From NCBI GenBank assembly GCA_050331455.1, contig JBHJGV010000040.1:1-64000 (forward strand): DNA of 64,000 nucleotides, in the 5' to 3' direction. Position 1 is the stretch's first letter. Each line of letters starts with the position of its first letter. The stretch is from CAYUYV01 sp050331455 (GTDB lineage: Bacteria > Pseudomonadota > Alphaproteobacteria > JAJFIK01). The position numbers and the translations under genes were made by a program. Below the pieces are notes generated by a model, which saw only the letters and a program-made list of their open reading frames with translations, made no database searches and was not told where the DNA came from. Positions 43,333 through 52,244 of this stretch are shown piece after piece.

Positions 43333-44232
43333 ATGACTTACTCCATCGTGGCCTTCGATCCGGAGACGGGCGATCTGGGCATCGCCGTCCAGTCGAAATT
43401 CCCCAATGTGGGCGGCCTCGTCCCCCATGCCCGGGCCGGCCACGCCGCGGTCGCCACCCAGGCCTTTGGCAATCCGGCCCTCGCGAACCGCATCCTCGCT
43501 TTGGTGAGCCTTGGCACCGGCGCGCGGGAGGCCCTGAACATTGCCCTGCGCAGCGACCCGGACCAGGCGTCACGCCAGTTCGGCGTTGTGGATGCGGCGG
43601 GTCACCCGGCGGCCTTTACCGGAGCCGTGGTCCGGACATGGCCCGGCTTTGCCGGCGATGCCCAAGGGGCGCATTGCACGGCGCAGGGCAACGGGCTCGC
43701 CGGCCCCGGCGTCGTCGAGGCCATGGTCCGGACGTTCGAAACCGCATCCTCGGACACACTTGCCCATCGACTCGTGGATGCGCTCCAGGCCGGCGAAACC
43801 GCGGGCGGGGAACTGCGCGGCCAGCAGTCCGCAGCGCTTGTGGTGGTGCGGGAGGGCGGGGGGTATGGCGGCGCCGACGACCGGCTCGTGACCATTTCGA
43901 TCTATGATCATGCCGAGCCCATCGATGAGTTGGCCCGTTGCCTTGCGATCCACGGCCTGTCCTATTTTCCGAGCCAGCCTGACAATCTCGTGCCCATCGA
44001 CCCGGCCCTGGCGCGGGAGTTGAAGGGGATTCTCACGGCACTGAACTTCCTCCGGGACGAGGGCGATCCGGAGCACTGGGACGCGGCGGCCATCGGGGCC
44101 ATGGAGCGCCTCATGGGCTGGGCCAATTACGACAACCGGATCCGCGATGACGCGCTCATTGACCGGGAGGTCCTCGACGATCTGCGCCGGTCCTTCACCG
44201 CCGGCACAATTGTCCCGGCCCCGCGCGGCTGA
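43333..44232 (+). CDS. DUF1028 (Ntn-hydrolase-like) protein
   Basis: 299 residues. The DUF1028 domain spans about 1-205: MTYSIVAFDPETGDLGIAVQSKFP, PHARAGHAAVATQAFGNP, and ALVSLGTGAREAL. It resembles N-terminal-nucleophile hydrolases, with no confirmed function. The remaining region (about 206-299, starting near IDELARCLAIHGLSYFP) is a small helical domain typical of longer members. Start ATG 43333 follows AGGA. It lies 31 nt after the cyclase gene and 40 nt before the crotonase gene, so a plus-strand operon is likely. Confidence 0.88.
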   Translation: MTYSIVAFDPETGDLGIAVQSKFPNVGGLVPHARAGHAAVATQAFGNPALANRILALVSLGTGAREALNIALRSDPDQASRQFGVVDAAGHPAAFTGAVVRTWPGFAGDAQGAHCTAQGNGLAGPGVVEAMVRTFETASSDTLAHRLVDALQAGETAGGELRGQQSAALVVVREGGGYGGADDRLVTISIYDHAEPIDELARCLAIHGLSYFPSQPDNLVPIDPALARELKGILTALNFLRDEGDPEHWDAAAIGAMERLMGWANYDNRIRDDALIDREVLDDLRRSFTAGTIVPAPRG

Positions 44233-44272
44233 CACACTCGGAAAATACAACACCACGCCCGGGGAGAGCGCC

Positions 44273-45061
44273 ATGAGCCACCTGACCCTTGCCATCGAGG
44301 ACCGCGTTGCAACGGTCACCTTCGACAATCCGCCCCTGCAGGTCATGACACCGTCCACCGTGCACGAGATTGCCGACATGCTGCCCCGGCTCGACGAAGA
44401 CGATGTGGGCGCGGTCGTGTTCACCGGCGCCGACAGCGACTATTTCATCCGCCACTTCTCCGTGGAGGAACTGGATGCCAGCGCGCGGGGCGACGGCACC
44501 AAATGGGCCGTCAACATGGATGATGTGCTCCTCCGTGTGGAGCATTTTCCAAAACCGGTCATCTGTGCACTGAACGGCACCGCCATGGGCGGCGGCCTCG
44601 AATTCGCCCTGGCCATGGACATTCGGGTGGCCAAGGACGGCCCCTTTCGCTTCGGTCTGCCGGAGGTGTCCGTCGGTATCCTGCCTGGCGGCGGCGGCAC
44701 CCAGCGCCTGCCCGCCCAGGTGGGCCGGGGCCGTGCCCTCGAAATGATGCTGCGGGCCCGCCTCGTCACGCCGTCCGAGGCCCATGCCTATGGCCTTGTG
44801 GAAGAACTCGTGCCGGCGGAAACCGCGGAATCGGCGCTGGAGCGGGCCCAGGCGATCGCAGCGGAAATCGCCCTACGCCCGCCCCTTGCCGTGGCCCATA
44901 TTAAGCGGCTGACCCGGGAAGCCGTCAGCCCGGTGACGAAGGACATGCTGACACTGGAATCGCGGCTGTTCGCCGAACTGATGCGCACACCCGAAGCTCA
45001 AGCCCTGATGCAGGCGGTCGCCGCCCAGCACCGGGTTCTGCGGGAAGACGACCTGCCTTGA
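44273..45061 (+). CDS. Enoyl-CoA hydratase/isomerase (crotonase) family protein
   Basis: 262-residue crotonase-fold protein. Oxyanion-hole segments are DYFIRHFSVEEL and ALNGTAMGGGLEFALAMDIRVA. A glutamate is positioned in GLPEVSVGILPGGGGTQRLP. The AxGGGxE glutamate is also present, so hydratase-type chemistry is possible. Which CoA ester is used is unknown. Start ATG 44273 has GGGGAGAG upstream. No other beta-oxidation genes are adjacent. Confidence 0.9.
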   Translation: MSHLTLAIEDRVATVTFDNPPLQVMTPSTVHEIADMLPRLDEDDVGAVVFTGADSDYFIRHFSVEELDASARGDGTKWAVNMDDVLLRVEHFPKPVICALNGTAMGGGLEFALAMDIRVAKDGPFRFGLPEVSVGILPGGGGTQRLPAQVGRGRALEMMLRARLVTPSEAHAYGLVEELVPAETAESALERAQAIAAEIALRPPLAVAHIKRLTREAVSPVTKDMLTLESRLFAELMRTPEAQALMQAVAAQHRVLREDDLP

Positions 45062-45100
45062 CGGGCCGCCGCGCGAAACGCGAAGACCGCACCGAAAAAT

Positions 45101-45127
45101 GCCCCCGAACCAAACCGGGCCGGGGGC
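45101..45127 (-). terminator. Possible terminator hairpin facing the crotonase gene
   Basis: Stem GCCCCCG (45101-45107) / CGGGGGC (45121-45127). Read on the minus strand it is followed by ATTTTT, but no minus-strand gene ends here. It may stop antisense transcription or serve weakly on the plus strand. The rest of 45062-45368 shows no gene. Confidence 0.35.
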
Positions 45128-45368
45128 AAAGGGAGGGAACACGTTTGACGATCAAGAGATCACCGCAGCTCGCCCTGCACAGCCCGGGCCAAAAGCCATG
45201 CCAGGATCGCTGGCGCTTTCCCGCACCGGACGGCTCGAAATGGCACGGCGCCTTGCCCCGGTGGCACAGCGGTGTCAGCGTACCGAAAGCGGGCGCCGGC
45301 GCCTGTGCCGCTGCCATACACTGATCCCACACATTGATGATTGACCATCGAGTTCGAACGGATCCGCC

Positions 45369-46337
45369 ATGAGTCTGGAACGCCCGTCCCGTCCCGTCCG
45401 TTCGAGCGATTTGGAGGCCGGCCTGGCCCGTGCCGTGGCCGGCGCGCCGTCCCCCGTCATCGGGCTATTCGGGCCGGACAATCCCATATGGCAAGTGCAG
45501 CGGGAGGCCCTGGTGTTTCTGGGGGCCGGACGCGCCATGCTGCTGCAAACCGCCCATCCCTGGGTTGCCCAAGGAGTGCTGCGCCAGTCCCGCGCCCTGC
45601 GCGATCCCATTGGCCGGTTCCACCGGACCTTCACCATGATGTTTTCCATGGTCTACGGGTCGACGGACCAGGCCTGTGCCCGGGCCCGCCAACTCCACCG
45701 CATTCACAGCGCCATTGCCGGCCCCATGGACGAAACCGTCGGGCCGTTCGTCGCCGGAAGCCCCTACCGGGCGAATGATGTGGACGCGCTTTTGTGGGTC
45801 CATGCGACCTTGTGGGACAGTTCCGTGCGCATGCATGAAGCCGTCATGGGCCCCATGGATCCGGCCTTCCGCGAGGCCTACTACGCCCAGACCCGGCGCT
45901 TCGCCGGCCTGTTCGGCATTCCGGACGAGGCCGTGCCCCAGGATTGGGGGGCCTTTCAGGACTATGTGGAGGATATGCTGTCCTCGGACATTCTCAGCAT
46001 CGGTACGGCCGGCCACACCATCGGTCAGGCTCTGATGGCGGGCCGGGGCGCATCCTGGTGGCCGGGTACGCCCTATTGGTTCCGGTGCCTGACCGCCGAA
46101 AGCCTGCCGCTGCGTTTGCGCGAGGGGTTCGGCCTTGCCTTCGGCCCCCGGGAGGAAGCGCGCGCCGCCCTTGCCTGGCGCCGCATCCACCGCCTCTATC
46201 CCCGCCTCCCCCAGCGCCTGCGCCAGGTGCCGGTCTATCGGGAGGCCCTGGGCCGAATTGAGGGCCGCCGCGGCCCGGACCCGCTGACCCGCCTTCTCAA
46301 CCTCGCCTGGATCGGCCGCACGAGCCTCGTGCCGTAA
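45369..46337 (+). CDS. DUF2236 / MpaB-type oxygenase family protein
   Basis: 322-residue all-helical protein of the DUF2236 family, which includes rubber oxygenase Lcp and fungal MpaB and binds heme. Family features: LVFLGAGRAMLLQTAHPWVAQGV near 48-70, GRFHRTFTMMFSMVYG near 82-97 and ALLWVHATLWDSSVRMHE near 143-160. In these, His and Arg residues belong to the presumed cofactor site. Substrate unknown. Start ATG 45369 has no strong site but is the only reasonable one. It stands alone, with its stop 10 nt from the stop of the convergent MFS gene. Confidence 0.88.
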   Translation: MSLERPSRPVRSSDLEAGLARAVAGAPSPVIGLFGPDNPIWQVQREALVFLGAGRAMLLQTAHPWVAQGVLRQSRALRDPIGRFHRTFTMMFSMVYGSTDQACARARQLHRIHSAIAGPMDETVGPFVAGSPYRANDVDALLWVHATLWDSSVRMHEAVMGPMDPAFREAYYAQTRRFAGLFGIPDEAVPQDWGAFQDYVEDMLSSDILSIGTAGHTIGQALMAGRGASWWPGTPYWFRCLTAESLPLRLREGFGLAFGPREEARAALAWRRIHRLYPRLPQRLRQVPVYREALGRIEGRRGPDPLTRLLNLAWIGRTSLVP

Positions 46338-46346
46338 GACCTTGGC

Positions 46347-47714
46347 TCATGAGTCCGCTGCGCGGGTCTGCGCGATATCGGCGGCCAGGGTTCGGGCGGC
46401 CAGCGCATAGTGAAGCGCCGACCAAAGCCCCACCAGACTGACGATCAACATGGCGTAGCGCAGGCTGTCCTGGCCGAACTGGGGCCGCAGCGCGTCGCTC
46501 AGCACCCCAAGGATCCATGGCCCGAGGCCCAGGCCGATGATGTTCAGGATAAAAAGCAGCAAGGCCGCCGCAGCAGCGCGCATGCGCAGGGGCGCCAGAG
46601 CCTGGGTCGAACCGAAGGTCGGCCCCAGATAGACCGTCCCCACCAGCACCGGAACGGTGTAGAACAAGAGCGCCGTGGTCGTATCGTCACTGAGGAAAAA
46701 ACCAAGGCCAAACGGGGTCGAAGCCAGGATCGCCAAAGCCGGCACCCCCATCTGCCAGCGCATGTCGCGTTTGCTCAAACGGTCCGCCAGGCCGCCTCCG
46801 ACAATCGTGCCGATCAGTCCGAGCACCCCATACATCAAGGACAGAATGGTGCCCACTTCCCCCGTGGTGAGCCCGTGGGTACGGATCAAAAAGGCCGGCG
46901 TCCAGGCCACCGCGCCATAGCCCACAAAGGCGAACAGGGCGCCCGCGAAGGACAGGTGCCGGAAACTCGGCTTGCTCCACATGGTGCCCAGCACAGTCAT
47001 CGCGCCGACGGCCGGTTGCTTCGGGCGCGGCGCCGCCGGGGGCATGGCCCGCAAATCCGCCGCCCCTCGGACCGGTTCCTTCAGGGCAATGAGCGCAATC
47101 ACCGCGAGGACGAGACCCGGCACGCCCGCCACGAGAAACGCCGAGCGCCAGCCATAAAGCTCGTTGAGCCAGCCTGCGCCGAAAAAGCCGAGCATGAGAC
47201 CGATATTGACGCCCGTTGCATAAACGGCGAGCGCCGTCGCCCGCTGTTCCGGCGGATAAAGATCCGCGATCATAGAGTGGGACGGCGGGCTGGTACCGGC
47301 CTCGCCGATGCCGACCCCGATGCGGGCCAGAAGCAGATGCCAGAACTGGGTGGCCATGCCGCACAGCACCGTCATGAGGCTGAACACGGTCAGCGAGATC
47401 GCGATGACGTTGCGCCGGTTGACCCGGTCGGCCAGCAGGGCGATGGGAATGCCCAGGGTCGCGTAGAACAGGGCGAAGGTAACACCGGACAGGAGCCCCA
47501 ACGTGCCGTCGGACACGCCGAACTCCTCCTTGATGGGTTGGAGCAGCACCGACAGGATCTGACGATCCATATAGTTGAGGATATAGATCAGCGTCAGGAT
47601 CGCCAGGGCGATATGGCGCCCTGCAATCTTCAGCCCCAGGACGGACACCGTGCCGCCGACCGGTTCGCCATCCCCTGCCCCGCTCCGTCCGTCCGCCTCG
47701 GGCCTGATTGTCAT
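46347..47714 (-). CDS. Major facilitator superfamily transporter
   Basis: 455 residues, 12 predicted helices. The loop 2-3 signature appears as GIPIALLADRVNRRNVIAISL, with a repeat in the second half (GGGLADRLSKRDMRW). YILNYMDRQILSVLLQPIKEEFG at the first helix places it in the spinster-like/hexuronate-type MFS branch, common next to catabolic genes. Substrate unknown. Start ATG 47714 has GGGGGAGGAAC upstream. It lies downstream of the AGCS gene on the same strand, 118 nt apart. Confidence 0.92.
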   Translation of the reverse strand: MTIRPEADGRSGAGDGEPVGGTVSVLGLKIAGRHIALAILTLIYILNYMDRQILSVLLQPIKEEFGVSDGTLGLLSGVTFALFYATLGIPIALLADRVNRRNVIAISLTVFSLMTVLCGMATQFWHLLLARIGVGIGEAGTSPPSHSMIADLYPPEQRATALAVYATGVNIGLMLGFFGAGWLNELYGWRSAFLVAGVPGLVLAVIALIALKEPVRGAADLRAMPPAAPRPKQPAVGAMTVLGTMWSKPSFRHLSFAGALFAFVGYGAVAWTPAFLIRTHGLTTGEVGTILSLMYGVLGLIGTIVGGGLADRLSKRDMRWQMGVPALAILASTPFGLGFFLSDDTTTALLFYTVPVLVGTVYLGPTFGSTQALAPLRMRAAAAALLLFILNIIGLGLGPWILGVLSDALRPQFGQDSLRYAMLIVSLVGLWSALHYALAARTLAADIAQTRAADS

Positions 47715-47832
47715 TGTTCCTCCCCCTGCGCCATTGCCGGCTTTGCCCGGCTGTTCAGATCCGCTTTTCGCGCATCCGAACAGCCTAAGGGTTGGGGGCG
47801 GGTCCGCCTAAGGAAAAAAAGCGGGAGGGATA

Positions 47833-49239
47833 TCAGGGTTTCCCTGGCACTGCCGTGAGCTTTTCCTTGGCGAGCGCCTCGCGTGTAATCGTCGCGACGG
47901 TGCCACTGAGCAGAATGAGCGCGATCAGATTGGGGATCGCCATAAGCCCATTCATCACATCCGAGAACGTCCAGACAAGATCGAGCTGCACGACCGCCCC
48001 GACGAAAAGGGCCGCGATCCAGACCAGACGATAGGGCAGGATTGCGGACGGCCCGAACAGATATTCCGCCGACCGTTCGCCATAGACGCTCCAGCCCATC
48101 ACGGTGGTGAAGGCAAAGATGATCAGACCGATGCTGATGACCCATTGGGCGCCGGGCAGACCGGCCCCGAATGCGGCGGTCGACAGCTGGGCACCGGTCA
48201 GCCCGGATGTCCAGGCGGGCACCATCACGGTGGCGCCGTCCACTTCGGTCGGGATCTCTACGGTGAGGATCACAAGCGCCGTCATGGTACAGACGATGAT
48301 GGTGTCTATGAAGGTGCCCATCATGGCGATGGTGCCCTGACGCACCGGATTGTTCGTCTGGGCCGCCGCATGGGCAATCGCTGCACTGCCGAGGCCGCTT
48401 TCGTTGGAAAAGATGCCCCGGGCCACGCCGAAGCGCATGGCCGCCCAGACGGCCGCCCCGGCAAAACCGCCCGCCGCCGCCGTGCCCGTGAACGCGTCCG
48501 TGACAATCAACGAGACTGCGGCCGGAACCTGGGGTGCATTAAGCAGCAGGACCAGCAGCGCGCCGCCCACATAGAATACCGCCATGGCGGGCACCAGGAT
48601 CTCCGCCACATGGGCGATCCGGCGCAGGCCGCCGATAATGACCGCAAAGGTGACAAGGGCGAGGACCGCACCCGTCACCATATGGGGCACACCGAAATTG
48701 GCATCGAAAGCCGCCGCCACGGAATTGGCCTGAACCATGTTGCCAAGACCGAAGGCGGCGATCATCGCGAACAGCGCAAAAGCCGCGCCGAGCCAGGCAA
48801 AGCGCGGCCCCAGGCCATTGCGGATATAATACATCGGTCCGCCCAGATACCGTCCGCTGGCATCCACTTCCCGATATTTCACGGCAAGAACGGCTTCGGA
48901 ATATTTGGTGGCCATGCCGAGCAGGGCCGTGACCCACATCCAGAACACCGCGCCCGGACCGCCCAGAAAAATGGCCGTAGCCACGCCAGCGATGTTCCCG
49001 GTGCCGACCGTTGCCGACAGGGCCGTGGTCAGGGCCTGGAAGGGCGTGATCTCGCCGGCGGCCTGGCCCTCTTTGCGCCCCTCAAAGGCCATGACGAAAC
49101 CCTTGCCGATGCGAAACAGCGGCATGAATTTCAACAGCACCGAGAGAAACAGGCCCGTTCCCAGAAGAAGCGGGATCAGCAGAAAGGGGCCCCAGACGAA
49201 ACTGCTGGCCTGGGAAAGAAAGCTTTGAAGCGCATTCAT
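47833..49239 (-). CDS. Sodium:alanine (AGCS family) amino-acid symporter
   Basis: Na+-coupled amino-acid transporter, 468 residues with 10-11 helices. Family signatures: FQALTTALSATVGTGNIAGVATAIFLGGPGAVFWMW, cut here as TALSATVGTGNIAGVA and GGPGAVFWMWVTALLG. GGPMYYIRNGLG and GIFSNESGLGSAAIAHAAA also match. The substrate is probably alanine or glycine. Start ATG 49239 (MNALQSFLSQ) chosen; 49248 is three codons longer. The 3' tail is short. Confidence 0.94.
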   Translation of the reverse strand: MNALQSFLSQASSFVWGPFLLIPLLLGTGLFLSVLLKFMPLFRIGKGFVMAFEGRKEGQAAGEITPFQALTTALSATVGTGNIAGVATAIFLGGPGAVFWMWVTALLGMATKYSEAVLAVKYREVDASGRYLGGPMYYIRNGLGPRFAWLGAAFALFAMIAAFGLGNMVQANSVAAAFDANFGVPHMVTGAVLALVTFAVIIGGLRRIAHVAEILVPAMAVFYVGGALLVLLLNAPQVPAAVSLIVTDAFTGTAAAGGFAGAAVWAAMRFGVARGIFSNESGLGSAAIAHAAAQTNNPVRQGTIAMMGTFIDTIIVCTMTALVILTVEIPTEVDGATVMVPAWTSGLTGAQLSTAAFGAGLPGAQWVISIGLIIFAFTTVMGWSVYGERSAEYLFGPSAILPYRLVWIAALFVGAVVQLDLVWTFSDVMNGLMAIPNLIALILLSGTVATITREALAKEKLTAVPGKP

Positions 49240-49288
49240 TCCAATCATCCCTGTTGTGACATACGCGCACTCGTACCTGGCGCAGTCG

Positions 49289-49660
49289 TTACCGGCGCAG
49301 AACGCGGGCCGACCAGCCACCGGATCCGCCGCCGTTACCGGCGCTTAGAGCGGGAACGATGGCGGCAGCGAGAGTTGCATCCTCCCCGGAGCGCCGGACA
49401 GCAAGATTTTCCGCAGGACCGATCCCGTGCGCCAGCTCGAGCACTATGCCGTGATCGATCTCGTCGCCTTCGGCCTGTACCACGATCCGGGCGCTGCCCG
49501 CGGAATCGAGGACGATCTCGGTGGAGACGGTCTCCACCGCTTCCACGGCAAGGGCAGGCCGAAACGAGCCGAAAAACCCCAGCGAAACCAGAGTGAGCAC
49601 GGATAAGATCCAAACCACGCTGGCCGCATCCAGATTTTCACGATCCGCAAGGCCGGTCAT
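49289..49660 (-). CDS. Small membrane protein, possibly a DUF2207-like fragment
   Basis: 123 residues. A single hydrophobic helix lies near 14-36 (VVWILSVLTLVSLGFFG). A short extracytoplasmic beta-rich part follows (STEIVLDSAGSARIVVQAEG, DEIDHGIVLELAHG), recalling the first strands of DUF2207 membrane proteins. It ends in a Gly/Ser-rich tail. The usual DUF2207 proteins are several times longer, so this could be a truncated relative or an unrelated small protein. Start ATG 49660 overlaps the hydrolase stop (ATGA), which supports real translation. Confidence 0.55.
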   Translation of the reverse strand: MTGLADRENLDAASVVWILSVLTLVSLGFFGSFRPALAVEAVETVSTEIVLDSAGSARIVVQAEGDEIDHGIVLELAHGIGPAENLAVRRSGEDATLAAAIVPALSAGNGGGSGGWSARVLRR

Positions 49661-50550
49661 GGGCCGCTGCTCCCGACGCGGCGCAGAAACCCGGCTACGG
49701 TGGCGCGGGCCTGCTCCGTCAGATCCTGGCGATAGGGCGAGCCTTCGTCCGTTCCCAGGGCAAATTCGTCAAAGGCGTGATCGGCATCCGGAAAGGTTAC
49801 GAGATCGAGCGAAAGACCTGTCTCCTCTAGCGCGCCGGCGGTCTCGAGACAGGCCAGGGCAGACACGACCTGGTCTTCCATGGGCACGAACATCAGGGTC
49901 GGCGGGGTGTGGCCCCAGCCTTCGGACCCGCTCAAGCTGAACAAGCCGCAATAAGGATAGAACAGGACCGTGCCGATCACGCCCCGGCGGATCGACGGAT
50001 CCAGGGGTTGGCTGAGGCTTGTCGGGCGGCGGTCTTCAAGATCCATGGCCATCAGATCCATGATGGACCACGCACCGTGGGACTGGCCCATCAGGACGAT
50101 CCGTTCAGGGTCGGTGTCCTCGCGCCGCCGGACAAGCGCCAGGGCCGCCGCCACATCGCCGGCGCGCTCCCGTCCCCAGAGGCGCGTGCCGGAGCACACA
50201 TCCCGCAGGCTCTGCGCCCGATCGAGCCCCCGCAGACCGAAACTGTCCACGATCAGGGCGAGATAGCCCTCATCGGCCGCAAGCCGCGCCCATTGGGCGT
50301 GGTGGGGCCGCACGCCGCCGCAGCCGGGAAAAATGGCAAAGACTGGGAAAGGACCGGCCCCCGGGGGCCGGATGACCTCGGTATGGCCCTCGATCGCCTC
50401 GACCCAGGTGCTCAAAGAGCGCTTGGTCACGAGCCAGCCGGTGGCCTGGCCATGCAGCGCCAAAAGCGCGCCTGCGCCCGTGACGGCCAGGATGGTCAGA
50501 CCGCCGATCATGATCCAGCGTAGGATACCCATGCCCGTTTCCCGTTTCAC
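49657..50550 (-). CDS. Dienelactone-hydrolase-like alpha/beta hydrolase, membrane-anchored or exported
   Basis: 297 residues. An uncleaved or cleaved N-terminal hydrophobic segment (about 10-33) precedes the hydrolase fold. FAIFPGCGGVRPHHAQWA is at the oxyanion side, the nucleophile elbow is GQSHGAW (Ser), an Asp lies in the MFVPMEDQVV strand, and His is in FPDADHAFDEF. This matches the DLH-type triad order, with Ser instead of Cys. Substrate unknown. GTG 50550 is used; ATG 50532 is an alternative. Coupled to the small membrane protein downstream. Confidence 0.85.
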   Translation of the reverse strand: MKRETGMGILRWIMIGGLTILAVTGAGALLALHGQATGWLVTKRSLSTWVEAIEGHTEVIRPPGAGPFPVFAIFPGCGGVRPHHAQWARLAADEGYLALIVDSFGLRGLDRAQSLRDVCSGTRLWGRERAGDVAAALALVRRREDTDPERIVLMGQSHGAWSIMDLMAMDLEDRRPTSLSQPLDPSIRRGVIGTVLFYPYCGLFSLSGSEGWGHTPPTLMFVPMEDQVVSALACLETAGALEETGLSLDLVTFPDADHAFDEFALGTDEGSPYRQDLTEQARATVAGFLRRVGSSGP

Positions 50551-50629
50551 CCGCCCCGCACGGGCAGCCCCTTACCGTCCCCACAAACCCGCCGTCCCCG
50601 AAATCCGGGCGGTCTCAATGGGGGAAGTC

Positions 50630-52213
50630 TCAATGGCGGAAATGGCGCATGCCCGTGAGGACCATAGCCACGCCGGCCTTGTCCGCGGCGGCAATTACTT
50701 CGTCGTCCCGCATGGCCCCACCCGGCTGGATGACCGCCGTCGCCCCCGCTTCCACAGTTTGGAGCATACCATCCGGAAATGGAAAAAACGCGTCGGAAGC
50801 CGCAACCGATCCTTTCGTGAGCGTGTCCGGCAAACCCACGGTGTCGGCGGCATCCTGCCCCTTTTGGGCCGCGATGCGCGCCGAATCCACCCGGCTCATC
50901 TGACCGGCGCCAATGCCGACGGTGGCACCGTGTCGCGCATGGACGATCGCATTCGATTTGACATGCTTTGCAACCTTAAACGCAAAGAGAAGATCTGTGG
51001 CTTCCGCCGGTGTCGGCTCGCGCTGGGTGACCACCTGCCAGTCCTCGGGCAGGACCCGGCCCGCATCGCGGGATTGGACCAGGAAGCCCCCCGCCACGCT
51101 CTTGATCTGATCGCCCGGCTCCAGCGGATCGGCGAGGCCGCCGGTCAGCAGGACACGCAGATTTTTCTTCGATGCCAGGAACGCCAGGGCGCTTTCTTCC
51201 GCATCCGGCGCAATGATGACTTCGGTGAAGCGCTCGCCGATCAGCTCCGCTGTCTGACGATCAAGCGTTGTGTTGAGCGCGATGATGCCGCCGAAAGCAC
51301 TCACCGGATCGCACAGCAGGGCTTTCTCGAAAGCGACCCGCGCCGTGGGGCCGATGGCGACGCCGCAGGGGTTTGCATGTTTGATGATGGCGACCGCCGG
51401 GGCATCCTTGGGATCGAACTCGCAAACGAGTTCAAACGCGGCGTCCGTGTCGTTGAGATTGTTGTAGCTGAGTTCCTTGCCCTGAACCTGGCGGGCCGTC
51501 GCAATGCCCGGCCGGGGCGCGCCGGTCACGTAGAAAGCCGCCGTCTGGTGGGGGTTTTCGCCGTAACGCAGGGTCTGGCGCAGACGGCCCGACAGGCTGC
51601 GCCATTCCGGGGTCGGCTCGCCCAGTGTCTGGGCGAGCCAGGCTCCGATGGCACCGTCATAAGCGGCCGTCCGGGCAAAGGCCTTTGCCGCCAGACGCCG
51701 GCGATGGTCCGTGTCGAGACCGCCATTCTCGCTCAACGCCTCGAGAATGTCCGGATAGTCCCCCGGGTCCACCACCACGCCCACATGGGCATGGTTCTTG
51801 GCGGCTGAGCGGATCATGGCCGGCCCGCCGATATCGATATTCTCGATGGCCGTCTCGAAGGCAGCCCCCGAAGCGACCGTGTCCTCGAAGGGATAGAGAT
51901 TGACCACCAGAAGGTCGATCCCGGCGATGCCGTGGCCCTCCATGGCGCTGCGATGCTCCGCCTTGTCCCGGTCCCCCAGCAGGCCGCCATGGACCGCCGG
52001 ATGCAACGTCTTGACCCGGCCGTCCATCATTTCGGGGAAGCCCGTCAATTCGGATACGTCCTGGACGCCGAGGCCCGCCTTGCGGAGCAGGGCTGCCGTG
52101 CCGCCCGTCGAGATCAATGTCACCCCGAGCCGGTCGAGCCCTTGTGCCAATTCCACAATCCCGCGCTTGTCCGAAACGGACAGCAACGCGCGTTTCACGG
52201 CCTTGGGCCCCAT
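50630..52213 (-). CDS. purH: Bifunctional AICAR transformylase/IMP cyclohydrolase
   Basis: Last two steps of IMP synthesis. 527 residues. The N-terminal IMP cyclohydrolase (MGS-like) domain has ALLSVSDKRGIVELAQGL, LISTGGTAALLR and GRVKTLHPAVHGGLL. The transformylase part has LRYGENPHQTAAFY, AVAIIKHANPCGVAIG and the C-terminal SDAFFPFPDG. Start ATG 52213 has GGAGAGACGAGG upstream; the frame is open much further but runs into the upstream gene. Immediately downstream of the rpe-heparinase frame (31 nt). Confidence 0.97.
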   Translation of the reverse strand: MGPKAVKRALLSVSDKRGIVELAQGLDRLGVTLISTGGTAALLRKAGLGVQDVSELTGFPEMMDGRVKTLHPAVHGGLLGDRDKAEHRSAMEGHGIAGIDLLVVNLYPFEDTVASGAAFETAIENIDIGGPAMIRSAAKNHAHVGVVVDPGDYPDILEALSENGGLDTDHRRRLAAKAFARTAAYDGAIGAWLAQTLGEPTPEWRSLSGRLRQTLRYGENPHQTAAFYVTGAPRPGIATARQVQGKELSYNNLNDTDAAFELVCEFDPKDAPAVAIIKHANPCGVAIGPTARVAFEKALLCDPVSAFGGIIALNTTLDRQTAELIGERFTEVIIAPDAEESALAFLASKKNLRVLLTGGLADPLEPGDQIKSVAGGFLVQSRDAGRVLPEDWQVVTQREPTPAEATDLLFAFKVAKHVKSNAIVHARHGATVGIGAGQMSRVDSARIAAQKGQDAADTVGLPDTLTKGSVAASDAFFPFPDGMLQTVEAGATAVIQPGGAMRDDEVIAAADKAGVAMVLTGMRHFRH

Positions 52214-52244
52214 GCCTCGTCTCTCCTGTCTCAAAACCGGTTTC

